A DNA stretch of 64,000 bases from Rhynchonema sp. JSB1_4 (Eukaryota > Nematoda > Chromadorea > Monhysterida > Xyalidae), in the NCBI GenBank assembly GCA_030248065.1, contig JASAMV010004936.1, positions 1-64,000 on the forward strand. Reading direction: 5' to 3'. The notes below the pieces were generated by a model. The model saw only the letters and a program-made list of their open reading frames with translations. It searched no databases and was not told the origin of the DNA. Positions 34,081 to 45,767 of the stretch are shown here, one piece after another. The first letter of the stretch is position 1, and each line of letters starts with the position of its first letter. The translations under genes and the position numbers were made by a program.

Positions 34081-34805
34081 GGTGTAGGAGGGGGGGGGGT
34101 GGGGGTCCCCCCTAGGTACAGTAGATAGGTAGGTTCACGTTCCATCCTGGTACAGTAGGTAGGTCGCCGCCCGGCGGCTGGTACAGCAAGTTGCCATTTT
34201 TGGCTCAAAGTGGTATAAAATCGGTACTTTTCACAATAATCGACCACAAAATGGATAGTTTTGACTCAAAAATGGCTCAAAATCGGCATTTTTATCCCCA
34301 AATAGTCAACAAATCGCTCTACGCGTGTATACAGTACATCTAAGTATACTTGCGGGCCGAAAAAAAACCGTTTTTTTTCGAAAACGATAGATATCTACTG
34401 TACTATATGCCAAACATCGGGGGGATACCCAGTGTAGTACTTGGTCAGGGTGTTGACTATAGATAGATTGGGACCCGAAATATGTTGACGATAGATAGAT
34501 GACCCAAGTCCGAAATCTGGGGGGGGTCGACCCAAACTTGTTGACGATAGAGATGGTGGGGGCTGGGGGGTCGCCAAAAGTCCAGGTACAGTATAGTGTA
34601 CTAAGTTGATAATAATGTGTTAATGAAAATGTACTTAGATGTACTACTAAATCCGTGCGTAGCGCGCGATTTTTGCCAATTTGGGGTAAAAAAATACCGA
34701 TTTTGAGCCATTTTGAGTCAAAAATGTCAATTTTGGGTTCGAAACGTGTTGACGATAGATTGATTGTTCCCAAAATTTGTTGACGATAGATAATTAGCCC
34801 ATAAG
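34081..34805. repeat. Mixed repeat remnants (GATAGATAG and TGTACC families)
   Basis: No gene was seen. 34085-34260 is an inverted relative of 2990-3150. 34336-34390 is a truncated TATACTTGCGGGCC end. 34440-34800 consists of TTGACGATAGATAGAT phrases shared with 35275-35345 and 40995-41145. Confidence 0.5.
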
Positions 34806-35268
34806 CAGTGTTGGAGGTACTCTGGAGGGGGGATACGTACTGTACCGCGCTCAGAGAGGGGGGGATACCTACTGTACCAGAGCCGATGGCCTGGGGGGGT
34901 TATGTACCTAGGGGGGTTGGGGGGGGGGGGTTGGGGGGGTTAGGTTTTGGGGTGAAAATTTTTAATGTGTTTATTATGTGTGGAATCGTGTGAAAACGTG
35001 GTATTTGCGCGCGTAGCGCGCGAATTTTGGGTAATTTGAGGCAAAAACCACTGATTTTACACTAATTTTGGCCATTTTGGTCAAAAATTGGCACTTTTTG
35101 GGCAAAATCGGGGGGGATACCTACTGTACCGGGGTGAAAATCGGGGGGGATACCTACTGTACCATGCCAAACATCGGGGGGATACCTACTGTACCAGGCG
35201 AGGGGGGATACCTACTGTACTGGGGGGGCTACCCCCCCCCCAAACCCCCCCCCCCACCTCCAACACTG
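34806..35268. mobile_element. hAT-like MITE, family C
   Basis: It runs from CAGTGTTGGAGGTACTC to ACCTCCAACACTG. The flanks share CATAAG, consistent with a worn 8-bp duplication. It is inserted in the GATAGATAG repeat. Confidence 0.7.
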
Positions 35269-35605
35269 CATAAGTGTTGACGATAGATAGATGAAATCAA
35301 AAAATGTTGACGATAGATGAATTTGGGCCCCCCACCCCCCCAAGTACTACCCCGCCCCCAACCTTCACCGTACCACAGATTAGTGGTATATGGTAAGGCT
35401 GTGTTGTTGTGTCAAACGTTGTTTAAGCTTGCGTACACAACAGAGTACAGCTTGTGAAGCATAATTGCCGCTGTTAAAGTTAGAAAATACCGAAAACAAG
35501 CCATTTTTAGGGGCATTATTAACAATGATTTTTTTCGTCGTCTTCACAAAAGGCTTTACGTACACTCAACCACAAACGTTGTACACAAAAGGTGTCTTAC
35601 ACAAG

Positions 35606-36492
35606 CAGTGCTGTGGCTACTTTTGCGGGGCGGGTAGGGTACATAGGTGGAAAAAATCGGGGCGGGTAGGGGGGTAGTGTACCTGGGATTTTGGGGGGGG
35701 AAATCCGGTTTGGGGGGGGGGGGGGAAGATTTTTCGGGGCGGGTAGGGTATACTTGCGGGCCGGAAAAAAAACCGTTTTTTTTCCGGAAAAAAAACCGAA
35801 AAAAAACCGTTTTTTTTCCGAGGCCCGGAAAAATACGTTTTTATTTTTCCGGAAATTTTTCCAAGTGGCAACTTTTGGAAAAAAAACGGTTTTTTTTCCA
35901 AAAATTTTCGAGATATTTTCAAAGGTTGCGAAAGGATGTTGTCAAAACCAATGTAAATCGGTGCTAAACAGTTCAAAATGAGCACTTTTTAATCTGCAAG
36001 TGCATTTTTAGCCTATTTCAGGCCATTTCCCGATAAAATTGTCTCCAAAATAGGCGTTTTTGGACCATGGGTATCCTTAAGTACTGGAAAAATATTTGGA
36101 AAAAAAACGGTTTTTTTTCCGGAAAAAAAACGGTTTTTTTTCCAAAAATATATTTTGCGGAAAAATACGCAAGTATAGGGTAGGGTACAACACAAGTTTT
36201 TTTCGCGTGCCTGTTTTTATGTACTAAAAAGTACATATATCGCGCGCAGCGCGAAATTTTTCGCACTTTTTAGGGTTTTTGGTCGAAATTTGGGCATTTT
36301 TGACAGAAAAATGGGCATTTTGGGGGTAAAAATCGGGGCGGGTAGGGTACCAGGGCGGGGCGGGTAGGGGCAGGGGGGTCCCTAGGGTACCAGAGCGGGG
36401 CGGGTAGGGGGGTAGCGTACCAGGCCGGGGCGGGTAGGGTACCTTTGGGGGGGCCCCCCCACCCCCCCCCCCCCCCCCCAGCCACAGCACTG
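35606..36492. mobile_element. hAT-like MITE, family E (CAGTGCTGTGGCTAC ends), host copy
   Basis: Termini CAGTGCTGTGGCTAC and CAGCCACAGCACTG, with a perfect 8-bp duplication TACACAAG (35598-35605, 36493-36500). It is interrupted at 35749-36177 by another element. Confidence 0.85.
35749..36177. mobile_element. MITE of the TATACTTGCG/CGCAAGTATA family, nested in family E
   Basis: It starts TATACTTGCGGGCCGG, ends CGCAAGTATA, and is flanked by a perfect 8-bp duplication GGGTAGGG. The uninterrupted host sequence is visible in the family E copy at 63347-63752. Confidence 0.8.
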
Positions 36493-36529
36493 TACACAAG
36501 AACTTTACATTACGACCCCCAAGCGGGGA

Positions 36530-37060
36530 ATTCCCAGTTGGGGGGGGGTTGTATTTTTGGGGGGCTCTATTTTTTCACTGACCTCTTTTAGGGGGCTGTA
36601 TCCTTGGGGGGGCTCTATATTTTGGGGGGGCTCTGTTTTAGGGCATACGGAAGCGCCCCCCCCCGTAATACAGCCCCCCAAAAAAGGGTCAGTGAATTAA
36701 AAAGCCCCCCCCCGGAATAGAGCCCCGCCCCCCTAAGTAACATATATGCCCCTGATTGACGAATATAGACACGAATAAATGCGATTACAAAGCGAAAAAC
36801 ATCCTTTCAAACCCATTTTTTAGGGGTTTTGGGGGTGGGAACAACTTTCAGGTTCGGGTCAGTGAATTTCATAGAGGCCCCCCGGAATGGAAGTCTAAAT
36901 ATTGATGAAAATGTGTTCTAACACGCTAATTTTCGATGTTGCGCGCGATTTTTCGACTATTTGGAGTGAAAAATACCGATTTTATACCATTTTGAGCCAA
37001 AAATCGCAATTTACTCTGTACCAAAAAGCCGTCGGGCGGCGAGCTGCAACTACCAGGATG
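36530..37060. repeat. Relatives of the CCGTAAAAACC element (CTCTATTNNTTCACTGACC phrases)
   Basis: Repeated phrases GGGGGGCTCTATTTTTTCACTGACC appear on one side and GGGTCAGTGAATT...GAGCCCC on the other, like the element at 2014-2901. Terminal repeats are not complete. No coding sequence was seen. Confidence 0.5.
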
Positions 37061-39680
37061 GAAAGTCAACACAATCGACATTCCACGAAACATTAACACC
37101 ACAAACACCGAAACCAAGCGGTCAACAGGCTGATGCGAGCCATTTTCACCGCCTGAAATTCGGGATTTGCTTCAACGTGCGTCAAGAGTCATCGGACGGA
37201 AATTTCACGCTCATTTCACGCTCATTGATGCGCGTTGATGCGCGTTGATGCTCGTTGATGTTTCTCTCTTATACTCCTTTCATCACCGTACATCAACGTG
37301 CGTCAACGCGCATCAACCTGCATCAATTATATTTTTTTTCTTGTGTTAATTTCGAGCAACTTTGAAAATTTGCCCCGATACCTCCGATGGCGATCGGCCG
37401 TGGCCGATTCGGTTGACCGATTCGACTGAAATTGCACAAGGGGGTGTGTGTGGGTCTGTAGGTCACGTGACTGAAGTTTGGTTACGGTAGGTCGAGGATT
37501 ACGGTAGTTTCAGGGGGTGGCCGCGAGCTTTAGTAGTTCCCGCTTTTGCATAAATATTTCGGAGGGTTTCATTTGGAAAGTTTTTCGTACTCACAAAGTG
37601 GTTCTGCAGTACTGTTTATTTCTGTTCCAGCAAACACCGACATACGCAAGAATTATGCAGTGCTTTTTGTTTGGTAATGTCTCATTTTGTCATAAAAAGC
37701 CCCCGTGCGCTTCTCGTCCCGTTTTAGGCCTCCGACAGTTTCCAATGACTGGCAATGTAACTTGTTGACAAGGCACTGCACATACGACAGAAATGATAGA
37801 TGGAAACAACCACAAGCAAAGGTTGCATGGCTGATCAAAATGTTCATTTCGAATGCTAAGAAAATTACCTGCTGTGGTGCCGCACCAATCCTGGAACTAA
37901 AGTAAACCAACGGATACCAGGGTGCAACCGACCTGTTCATTTCCACTCTTGAGTAGAAATGTCCATGAAAAAATATACAACAAGAGCCGTATCAAAATGA
38001 ATGGAGTTTCAAAAAAACGACATGATATTTTTTCAGCTCGGCAAATTCACACGAGGACGTCACTTGTTGCAGAAAATGGAATGAATAAGCTAAAAAAAAG
38101 GCTGCACATGTGAAAGTTTTGACGCAAAGTGGTTTTCACGCGTGATGTGATAAAGCTGGCTTGGAAGGTCACATATTGAAATATATCAATTCAGTTTCAA
38201 TTGAATTTTAGTGTCGCGAGCACAAGTGCGGTGTGTGCTATCGTACGCACATCGCATAGGTTTCAGTGAAAGTTCGAGAATTGTTGTTCAGGACGTTATA
38301 CAAAATCTTATATACATACCATACACCTACAACATTACGTATACATTACATGGACGACGCTAATATTCAGACTTATCAATCTAACACAAGACGGCTCAAA
38401 ACCGGGGAACTACACCCACACACCTACACCTGAAGCAGCTTGACTTGACTGGTTTTTTTGAACATATTATAGCAAATTTGAACAAAGTATCATACTCCAA
38501 AACCGCTATATGGAATGCTGTTGTCTGTAATCTGAATGATAGTTTAGCTGCCTGCACTGCAACCCGTGTCAATGAAAATTAGATCTCTCAACTGCTTTTA
38601 CTCGCGGCTACTTTTGGCGGGCGGATTCAAAATCAAAAAAAAGACTTGACAACATGACATACATATCAAAAGGCGCACTACTCTGAACAGCGGGACAAGG
38701 CCACGAAGGCGTACCGCGTTAACCCATTTGTCACGTCACGGGTCGCTGAACTTGAAACAAGACAGGCGGCTCAGTCATTACGCTATATCTAACAACACAG
38801 TGTGATGGCCCTGACCGGAAGTTCGTATGGTGGGGACTCTTGGGTCGCTCTCCAGATTTGTGCAGTCAGTTGTTGGGCATGGTACAGTCGTCTCGTCGAC
38901 TAAAGTGGTCAGCTCTCGCGTCGTCAACACACAAGCAATCCTGTAGATGAGTGCGAGAAATTACACATGGGAGTACTACACGTCCAATGTACCCAACAAA
39001 AAAAAGCGAGTTTTCGAAATACACATGTTTTACGCGATTTTCAATCAAGCAAATTTCCGTTGACCAACATTGACATAAGCATTACGTATCTCATGCGCAG
39101 TTTGTTTCCATTAAATGAATTGCACAACTACACTTTTAGTTCTGTGAGCCTCTGTGTTTATTTTTAATTTCACCTGCGCGTGGGAAGAAGATGGTCACTC
39201 ACTGCAACATTGATCACACATATGCATTAAGAGTGGCGACACGCGGAATAAAGTGGAGAAAATTGTTCCCAATAAAGATGGAATTGCAAACACAAAGGTT
39301 TATTCAAATTTCTATTAGCTAAGAAAAGTTAGCCATTGACCCAAATTCTGCTCGAAACCCCACCCCCAGCGTCATAATTTTCTCTTTCTATTAGTTTTGA
39401 ATACACACCACCACCAGAGATTTCAAATTCAAATTTTATTTGCAAGCTCACGCAAAGACCTACAACGAGATCCGGAAAACACCTGAAAGATAAACGAGTG
39501 TACGCAACACAATGATAATCATGAATGAACAAACGACAAAACGTACCAGAGAAATTTTAAACCAACCAAAAACAGCAACGACAGGCGAAAAATCAGTGAT
39601 CAATGGCGGACACGAGATGACAACAGGCGATAACAAAAATTGACGATTACCTGAAAGCAACAACTCAGTGACTGAGGAGA
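37061..39680. other. Long stretch without recognised gene
   Basis: About 2.6 kb. The only structure noticed is at 37215-37325, where GCGCGTTGAT units are followed by their reverse complement (ATCAACGCGC), giving a potential hairpin. Open frames here (up to about 97 codons) have no domain or splice support. Confidence 0.4.
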
Positions 39681-39940
39681 TCAGTCAACGACGGCTGAGA
39701 ATTTTGTTGAAATATGGCGAGAAACTACGTCTCGACCACGTGAGTTTAGTTTAGATTTAAAGGCCGCAATTGAGGCAGCGGAGACGACGTCCTCTGGGAG
39801 CCTGTTCCAGAGGTCCACAACGCGATAAGCCCAATATCCGGACAAGTCCGGACCCGCGCCATGAACTCGACACAAACTGTGGGAGTGCCCTCGGGTTGGG
39901 CGGCCGGTGTCACGCGATGGAAAGAATGATTCCTTGGTTA
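39681..39940 (-). pseudogene. Non-LTR retrotransposon reverse transcriptase, C-terminal remnant
   Basis: The minus-strand peptide contains YRVVDLWNRLPEDVVSAAS followed by IAAFKSKLN and a stop. This matches the conserved C-terminal tail of ORF2 in RTE/Jockey/CR1-type non-LTR elements (RVVNxWNxLPxxVVxAxsvxxFKxxLD). Upstream residues TRGHSHSLCR fit the same tail. The catalytic part is absent, so it is a 5'-truncated dead copy. Confidence 0.75.
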
Positions 39941-39959
39941 CCCCAGGTATGAGACCACG

Positions 39960-40095
39960 ATCGGAAACGGGCCGGGTAAAGTCGGCCCGGCCCGGCCCGG
40001 TCGGCGAAAAGTCCGGCCCGGCCCGGCCCGGTGGAGGGCTGCAGGTCGGCCCGGCCCGTTTTGGCTTGAGGTCGGCCCGGCCCGGCCAGCCAATT
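39960..40095. repeat. GGCCC-rich low-complexity tract
   Basis: Imperfect repeats of GGCCCGGCCCGG, separated by AAAGTC, GAAAAGTC and CAGGTC linkers, directly beside the reverse transcriptase remnant. Confidence 0.7.
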
Positions 40096-40170
40096 TTCAA
40101 GGGCTGAAAACTCCAACACTGCTCCGGACCAGGAACTACACTGCCTAGCAGTTGGGAGGGTAATACCCCC

Positions 40171-40608
40171 CAGTGTAGTGGCTGGGGGGGGATGGGGGGG
40201 GGATTCCCCCCCTAAGGAGTAGGTACCTTGCAACCACCCCTGGGGGGGGGGATGGGGGGGGAAGGGTAGGTACCTTGCAACCACCCCGGAGGGTACCTTG
40301 CAACCATCAATTTATGGTTTTTATAGGTAAAAATGGGTGTTTTTCGACCCCAAAACCCCAAAAATCGCGCGCTCCGCGCGCAAACCTCCATATAATAGGT
40401 ATTTGAGGCAAATTTTCGGCCAAAATGCAAAAAAGTACCATTTTTTCGGCCAAATTTGCAGTATAATGCATGCAAAAAACACCCTTTTTTCGGACCTCAG
40501 GGGTACCTTGCAACCTCCCGGAGGCTGGGTAGGGGGGTACCTTGCAACCATCTGGGTCCATCCCCCCCCCCAAGGGTACCTTGCAACCATTTGCCTGCCA
40601 CTACACTG
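40171..40608. mobile_element. hAT-like MITE, family B, complete
   Basis: Termini CAGTGTAGTGGCTGGG and TTTGCCTGCCACTACACTG. AATACCCCC stands on both sides, so the duplication is 8-9 bp, blurred by the C run. The interior has GGTACCTTGCAACCA phrases and a GCGCGCTCCGCGCGC palindrome. Confidence 0.75.
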
Positions 40609-40635
40609 AATACCCCCATACCCCCCAACCACATC

Positions 40636-41145
40636 ACTGGTGGGGGCAGCCAAAAATCAAGGTACAGTATGGTGCACTAGGTAATAATGTTTAATTGTTT
40701 AAATATTAATGAAAATTGAAAATGCACTGAGATGTGCTAAATCCGCGTGTACCGTAAAAAACCTAAATAGAGCCCCCCCCGGAATAGATCCCCCTCTCGG
40801 AATATCGATCGAAAATAACACCGGATTTGGAACGCTCTCGCTGAGAAACGAAAATAATTTTTTGAAAATGGGGTCAGTGAATTAATAGAGCCCCCCCTTG
40901 TATTTAGGTTTTTACGGTATAGTGCGCGATTTTTTGTTTTTTTGGGGGTAAAAAATACCGATTTTGTGCCATTTTGAGTCAAAAATATCCATTTTGGTGT
41001 CGATTGTTTCTTTGACGATATGGAGATAGATTTTTCCCAGAATTTGTTGACGATAGATAGATAGATTAGCCCATCAGTGTTGACGATAGATAGATGAATT
41101 TGTGCGGTCCCCGGACCCCCCCCCCCCAAGTACTACCCTGGGCTT
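40636..41145. repeat. GATAGATAG-family repeat with a complete TA-flanked MITE inside
   Basis: The outer sequence shares CAAGGTACAGTAT and TTGACGATAGATAG phrases with 31050-31210 and 34570-34800. At 40752-40917 lies a complete CCGTAAAAAACC...GGTTTTTACGG element bordered by TA on both sides. Confidence 0.6.
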
Positions 41146-41365
41146 ATAATGCTGCGCGATTTTTTAGTAAACTATCGTTGCTGACACTATCCGGGATAGC
41201 TGTTGACAACAAAAAAACAGCAAATGAAGGCTGATTGTGATGAATAAATTGTCTGATAGGGCCTTGTTTACCATCGAATCGAAACTGCGTTGCGCAGAAC
41301 GGTTCTGCGATCGCCGCTTCGAACGCTCAGAATGGGCAATGTGGCGCACAAATTCGAGCGAAGCA

Positions 41366-41765
41366 GGAAGACTCATTACTATTGTGATCAGTTCATACTG
41401 CAGAGGCCCTGGAGCGAAGACTCATTATGGATTTGAAAATAAAGCGGATCAAACGGAATCCTCGTAATGAGCTTTCCCCCAGGGCCGTTTCCCAGGAAGG
41501 CTCATTATGTATGTTATATACAATGCTCCGCGTGTATTTAGCCTAAGCCTAAGTTTAAGCCTGAGCCCAGACTCAAGCCTAATCATGTGCGTAAACGTGA
41601 GTGTAAGCCTAAGCCTAATCCGAAGCTCAAGCCTGAGCCAAAGCCTTGGTTCAGGACCGAGTTCCAGCTTTAATCCGTTTTGTTTTGAAAAAATAATGAG
41701 CCCGCAAAGATCCGTTTAATCCGGTAATAATCCGGTTAATCCGTTTCATTTATAATGAGTCTTCC
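41366..41765. mobile_element. MITE with GGAAGACTCATTA terminal repeats, carrying a degenerate GCCTAA array
   Basis: A perfect 13-bp inverted pair, GGAAGACTCATTA (41366) and TAATGAGTCTTCC (41753-41765), encloses 400 bases. Extra internal copies of the CTCATTA motif occur at about 41417, 41463 and 41493. At 41536-41650 there is a degenerate run of AAGCCTAAGCCTAA, the complement of TTAGGC. Confidence 0.55.
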
Positions 41766-41939
41766 CGGCACGGAAAAATTTTGGTTGTTTTAATCCAGAA
41801 AATGACTTTATAACACAAAGACCAAAGGAGAACTTTTGCTGTGACGACCAGGTGACGAATTAGTCTTAATTTTTGTTCGCCACGGCAAACTTTTATTCGT
41901 CAATGACGACTGAATGACCAGTGAAAAAACCCTGACACT

Positions 41940-42630
41940 AGTACACTGACTAACCGCCGCGCCAGGTATACTAACCGCCTAAATTTTTGCCTAAAATGGG
42001 CATTTTTAGCCTAAAATGTGTGATTTTTAGGTCAATGCTGTCAAAAGTCGCCAAGTTACCCTTTTTATGATGAATTTTCTTCAAAAAGGGGCAAAAACAG
42101 GCCAAATTTTCTGCCTCAAAAAGTGACTATTTCCTGAATTTGGGTCTTCCCCCCTCCCCCCACCAGGGAGGTACACTAATTTCCCCTCCGAAAAAGTAGG
42201 GAGGTGCACTAATTTCCCCGCCAGACCAGGAACTACACTGGTCGGCACGGCACCAACTCAATAGGTGTTTTTCGACCTCGGGACCCCCAAAAATCGCGCG
42301 CTCCGCGCGCAAACACCCAAAAATGGTCATTTTAGGCCAATTTTCGGCAAAAATGTCAAAAAATACCCATTTTTAGGCCAATTTTGCAGTAAAATTGCAT
42401 GCAAAAAACGGCCTTTTTTCGCCTTTTGACGGACCATAGGGGTATCTTGGGCAGCCTCTGGGGGTATCTCGAGTAAGTCCGAAACCTTCCCCCCCCTAGG
42501 GTATCTTGGGTCGATTGGCCTGCCACCACACTGGTCTTACCCCACTTCTCCCCCAGGGGGTACACTAACCGCTGCACGGAAAAAAGGGGTAGGTACACTA
42601 ACCGCCGCGCCGGACCAGGAACTACACTGC
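41940..42630. mobile_element. Composite of family A and family B type MITEs
   Basis: Family A interior and right end (CCAGGAACTACACTG at about 42238) are followed by a family B-like interior ending GGCCTGCCACCACACTG at about 42536, then a second family A right end at about 42628. The order suggests a family B type element inserted in a family A array. The left ends are worn. Confidence 0.5.
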
Positions 42631-43041
42631 ATAGATAAGAAGATTAAGTGTTAGAAGCATAATTACAAGACCTTGTGTGGAGTTTACGGACATGAAAATA
42701 AATACAAAACAGAGCGTGCAAGTTACAGGAATGAAAAATAAATACAAAACCAGGACAGGAAAGGGTGAGACGGTGGACGAAATAACGGACAGACAGACAC
42801 AGACAACATGCAATCAGAAACTAAATGTACGCTGGCAGGGCCACAATAATGTACAACCCGGTCGCTGTCCCCAAACCTCCGACAGAGTCGATCAAGTCCA
42901 AACTCCCGGTCTTGCTTCATCCGGCACGATTGGGTTTTGAATTACGAATCCCCACAGCCCCCATGCACCGTTAAGCGCAAATCCTCCGAAAAACATATTG
43001 TTTCAGATAAAAATGAACAACATCAGTGCCTCAATTTCACC

Positions 43042-43343
43042 AACAAAATGCTGCGTTTCCTGAGCCGGCCGATGACGGCCCTGTTTCGTCTGGCCCATTT
43101 CGGCGCCACCAGTCTGCCGTTTGTGATCGGCGCTGTTGGACTCTTTTATCTGATGCCAATCGATCTTGTCGTTCGTCCCGAAGTGCAACTGGGCGATGAC
43201 GATGACGAAAATCAAGAACAAAATATTAACGATCATCATGATGCGCGAAATGCGGCCGGATTCGAGCCGCTTGATGGGGCGGATCGTAATGACGAACTGA
43301 TTGACGAACACGTTCGAATGCAGGGCAGATTTCAGTGGTTCTA
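43042..43343 (-). CDS. Possible exon of an unknown membrane protein
   Basis: On the minus strand a good acceptor (TTGTTTTCAATTTAG) is followed by an open stretch with a basic segment (IRPIKRLESGRISR), one strong hydrophobic segment (IMMIVNILFLIFVIVIAQL) and a polar tail. A possible donor follows CATTTT. This would suit a single-pass protein with a short cytoplasmic tail. The plus strand is also open here, with its own hydrophobic run, so strand and reality are uncertain. It would need a first exon inside or beyond DARS2. I do not recognise the family. Confidence 0.25.
43329..43335 (+). promoter_or_regulatory. Possible 3' splice site upstream of the DARS2 start
   Basis: ATTTCAG lies 37 bases before the DARS2 ATG. 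The next donor-like site upstream is not evident. It could be the acceptor of a 5'-UTR intron or of a spliced leader. Confidence 0.3.
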
Positions 43344-43371
43344 AATTGAAAACAAGGTCGAAACGCCGGGC

Positions 43372-45696
43372 ATGAAAAATCTGGTTAAATTATTCCTGCT
43401 GAAACGACCGTTTCACGCGGCGCTGTTGCAAAAACATTGTGGTCGTTATTTGCACGCGACCACTTCGACGCATCAACAAGAAAATCGAGATGGAATTTGC
43501 GGCGTCGAAAATGACCTCAAACAATCCAAGGCTAAATCGAGCTTGAAGCGATCACATATGTGCGGTGATTTGCGCTCAGAACACGTGGGAATTCCAGTGA
43601 CGTTATCGGGCTGGCTGCAATACAAACGACAGCGAGGTCTATTTTGCGTGATTCGCGATAAAACTGGCAGCGTGCAGTTAATCTCGGATCACAAGCAATT
43701 GCGGGAGACCGTCGATCAATGCCCGCTGGAGTCCGTTTTGACGGTCAGTTACCAAATTGTGTGTGTTTTCTCAAAAATATCCAATGTATTATATCAGTAC
43801 AAGTTGCAGATCGAAGGCCAAGTCCGGTCTCGTCCGCCCAACCAAGCGAATCCGAAAATGCCGACCGGAGAGATTGAGGTGCTCGTTGATGACGTTCACG
43901 TACTGAACAAATGCACATTGCTACCGTTTGAAACTGGTTGGTTAATAATTGTTGATAAATCTGTGTTTCATTTGTTTGGAAATGAGAAACCGCGAAAGAC
44001 AATATGGTGAGCATGATGAAGGAACCCGAACCCAAAGTCATACTTTTTTGCGAGCTGCCGGAGCTTGACTATCATTTGCCAGGTACAATAGCTTAGCTAG
44101 CTGTACGTGTGGCCGGGAGATCTGTGCTGTGAAAAATCGTCGCGTTTTAAAAACTTTGAAAAAAGCAAAAGTCTTGATTTCGGTTCGGCCCTGTTTTTGT
44201 TGCCCAACAAAGAATACGAAATACGTAATCATGTTGACAATCACAACAATGTTGACAGGTCGTCCATTCGCGCCAGTGCGTGACGCGTCTGTTCGAATGC
44301 GCCATCGTCCAGTTGATCTGCGTCGTCCGGCCAATCAACGACTGTTGCTGCGTCGATCACAGATTGTGCACGCGATGCGACGATGCGCGCTGGAAAGGAT
44401 GCAATTCGTGGACGTCGAAACGCCGACGTTGTTCAGGTTCGAGCGCTGATGATGTGATGTGATGATGTGTGTGTGCGTGTGTTTTGAGATGATATTGAGG
44501 ATGCCGTCGGCGTGTGGTTTTGGGGCGCCACCGTGTCCTTTTCATGCGTTGTCACTATGGTTAGAGAGATGTCGGGTACCGGGTGTTGAGTGTCGGGTGC
44601 CTCCAGGTGTCGGGTGTCGGGTTTTTTGGGACCCGACACCCGACACTTACGGTTCAAAACATCAGTTTTGCGTGAAAAGAATTTTGAGAGAAAATTTTCT
44701 TCGAACCAAATGTTTCCGAAGACGCAGAATGTGTCATTTTGGTGTTTATTTTGTGTGAAAATACTTGAATTCAGTCACTTGATCCAAAAAATTGCACTAA
44801 TAGTGCGAAGGAGCAAAAAGTTGCCTGTTTTTTGTCCAAAAACAGGTGTCGGGTGTCGGGTTTTTTTGGAACTGTCGGGTGTCGGGTGTCGGCTTTTTTC
44901 TCAAATGTCGGGTGTCGGGTATTTTCAGATGTCGGGTGTCGGGTACCTCCCCCCACCCGACCTCTAACCCTAGTTGTCACTGACGATGACCTGGTGAATC
45001 GGCCATCTGTGAAAACAGGTGTCGAAAGGGCAACCGAAAACACGCTGTCCAGGTAGCAGAACACTCGCAATTTATCTGTATCCCACGCCTCTCTGCAGCT
45101 TGTCGGTCAGGCTAGCTGACTCTGCAAAAAAAGCAAATCGTGGAGCTTGTTCGTATCACATAAATATGAACACGTGATTTTTTTGTTCAGTTTGATCAAA
45201 ATGATGCATAACCAGAATATTCGAAATGCCGATGTTTTACGCGTGAACGACATTGTGGTGTGTCGCGCGTTGTTCAGTTCTTCGATGGATGCCTCCAAGG
45301 CGAAAGAAAAACGTTGTAAAACAAAAAAAACTAAACAAAAGTATATTTGGCAGACCAACGCCTGGTGGCGCAGCTGAGTTCATCGTGCCGTCGTCCGCCC
45401 AACCGCATCGTTTCTACTCTCTGCCGCAAAGTCCGCAACAATTCAAACAATTGCTCATGGTCGCTGGGATCGAACGCTATTTTCAGGTGCTGTTTATGTT
45501 CTTTCAATTGACTGTTATTTTCAAACAGTTGTTTTGGAGCACGCTTCCATTTGTTTTGAGTGAAGACATCGGACTGGGATGCTTTATCTGTCAGATTGCC
45601 AGATGCTACCGAGACGAGCGCACATCCGCCGAGCGTCAACCCGAATTTACTCAGGTGATCGAAACAGTTTTCCCAGTTTCATTGCATGTCACCCTG

Positions 45697-45767
<71 letters not shown>

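Noticed and set aside
45107..45358. 83-codon minus-strand open frame
   Set aside because: It overlaps intron 3 of DARS2 antisense, with no recognised motif.
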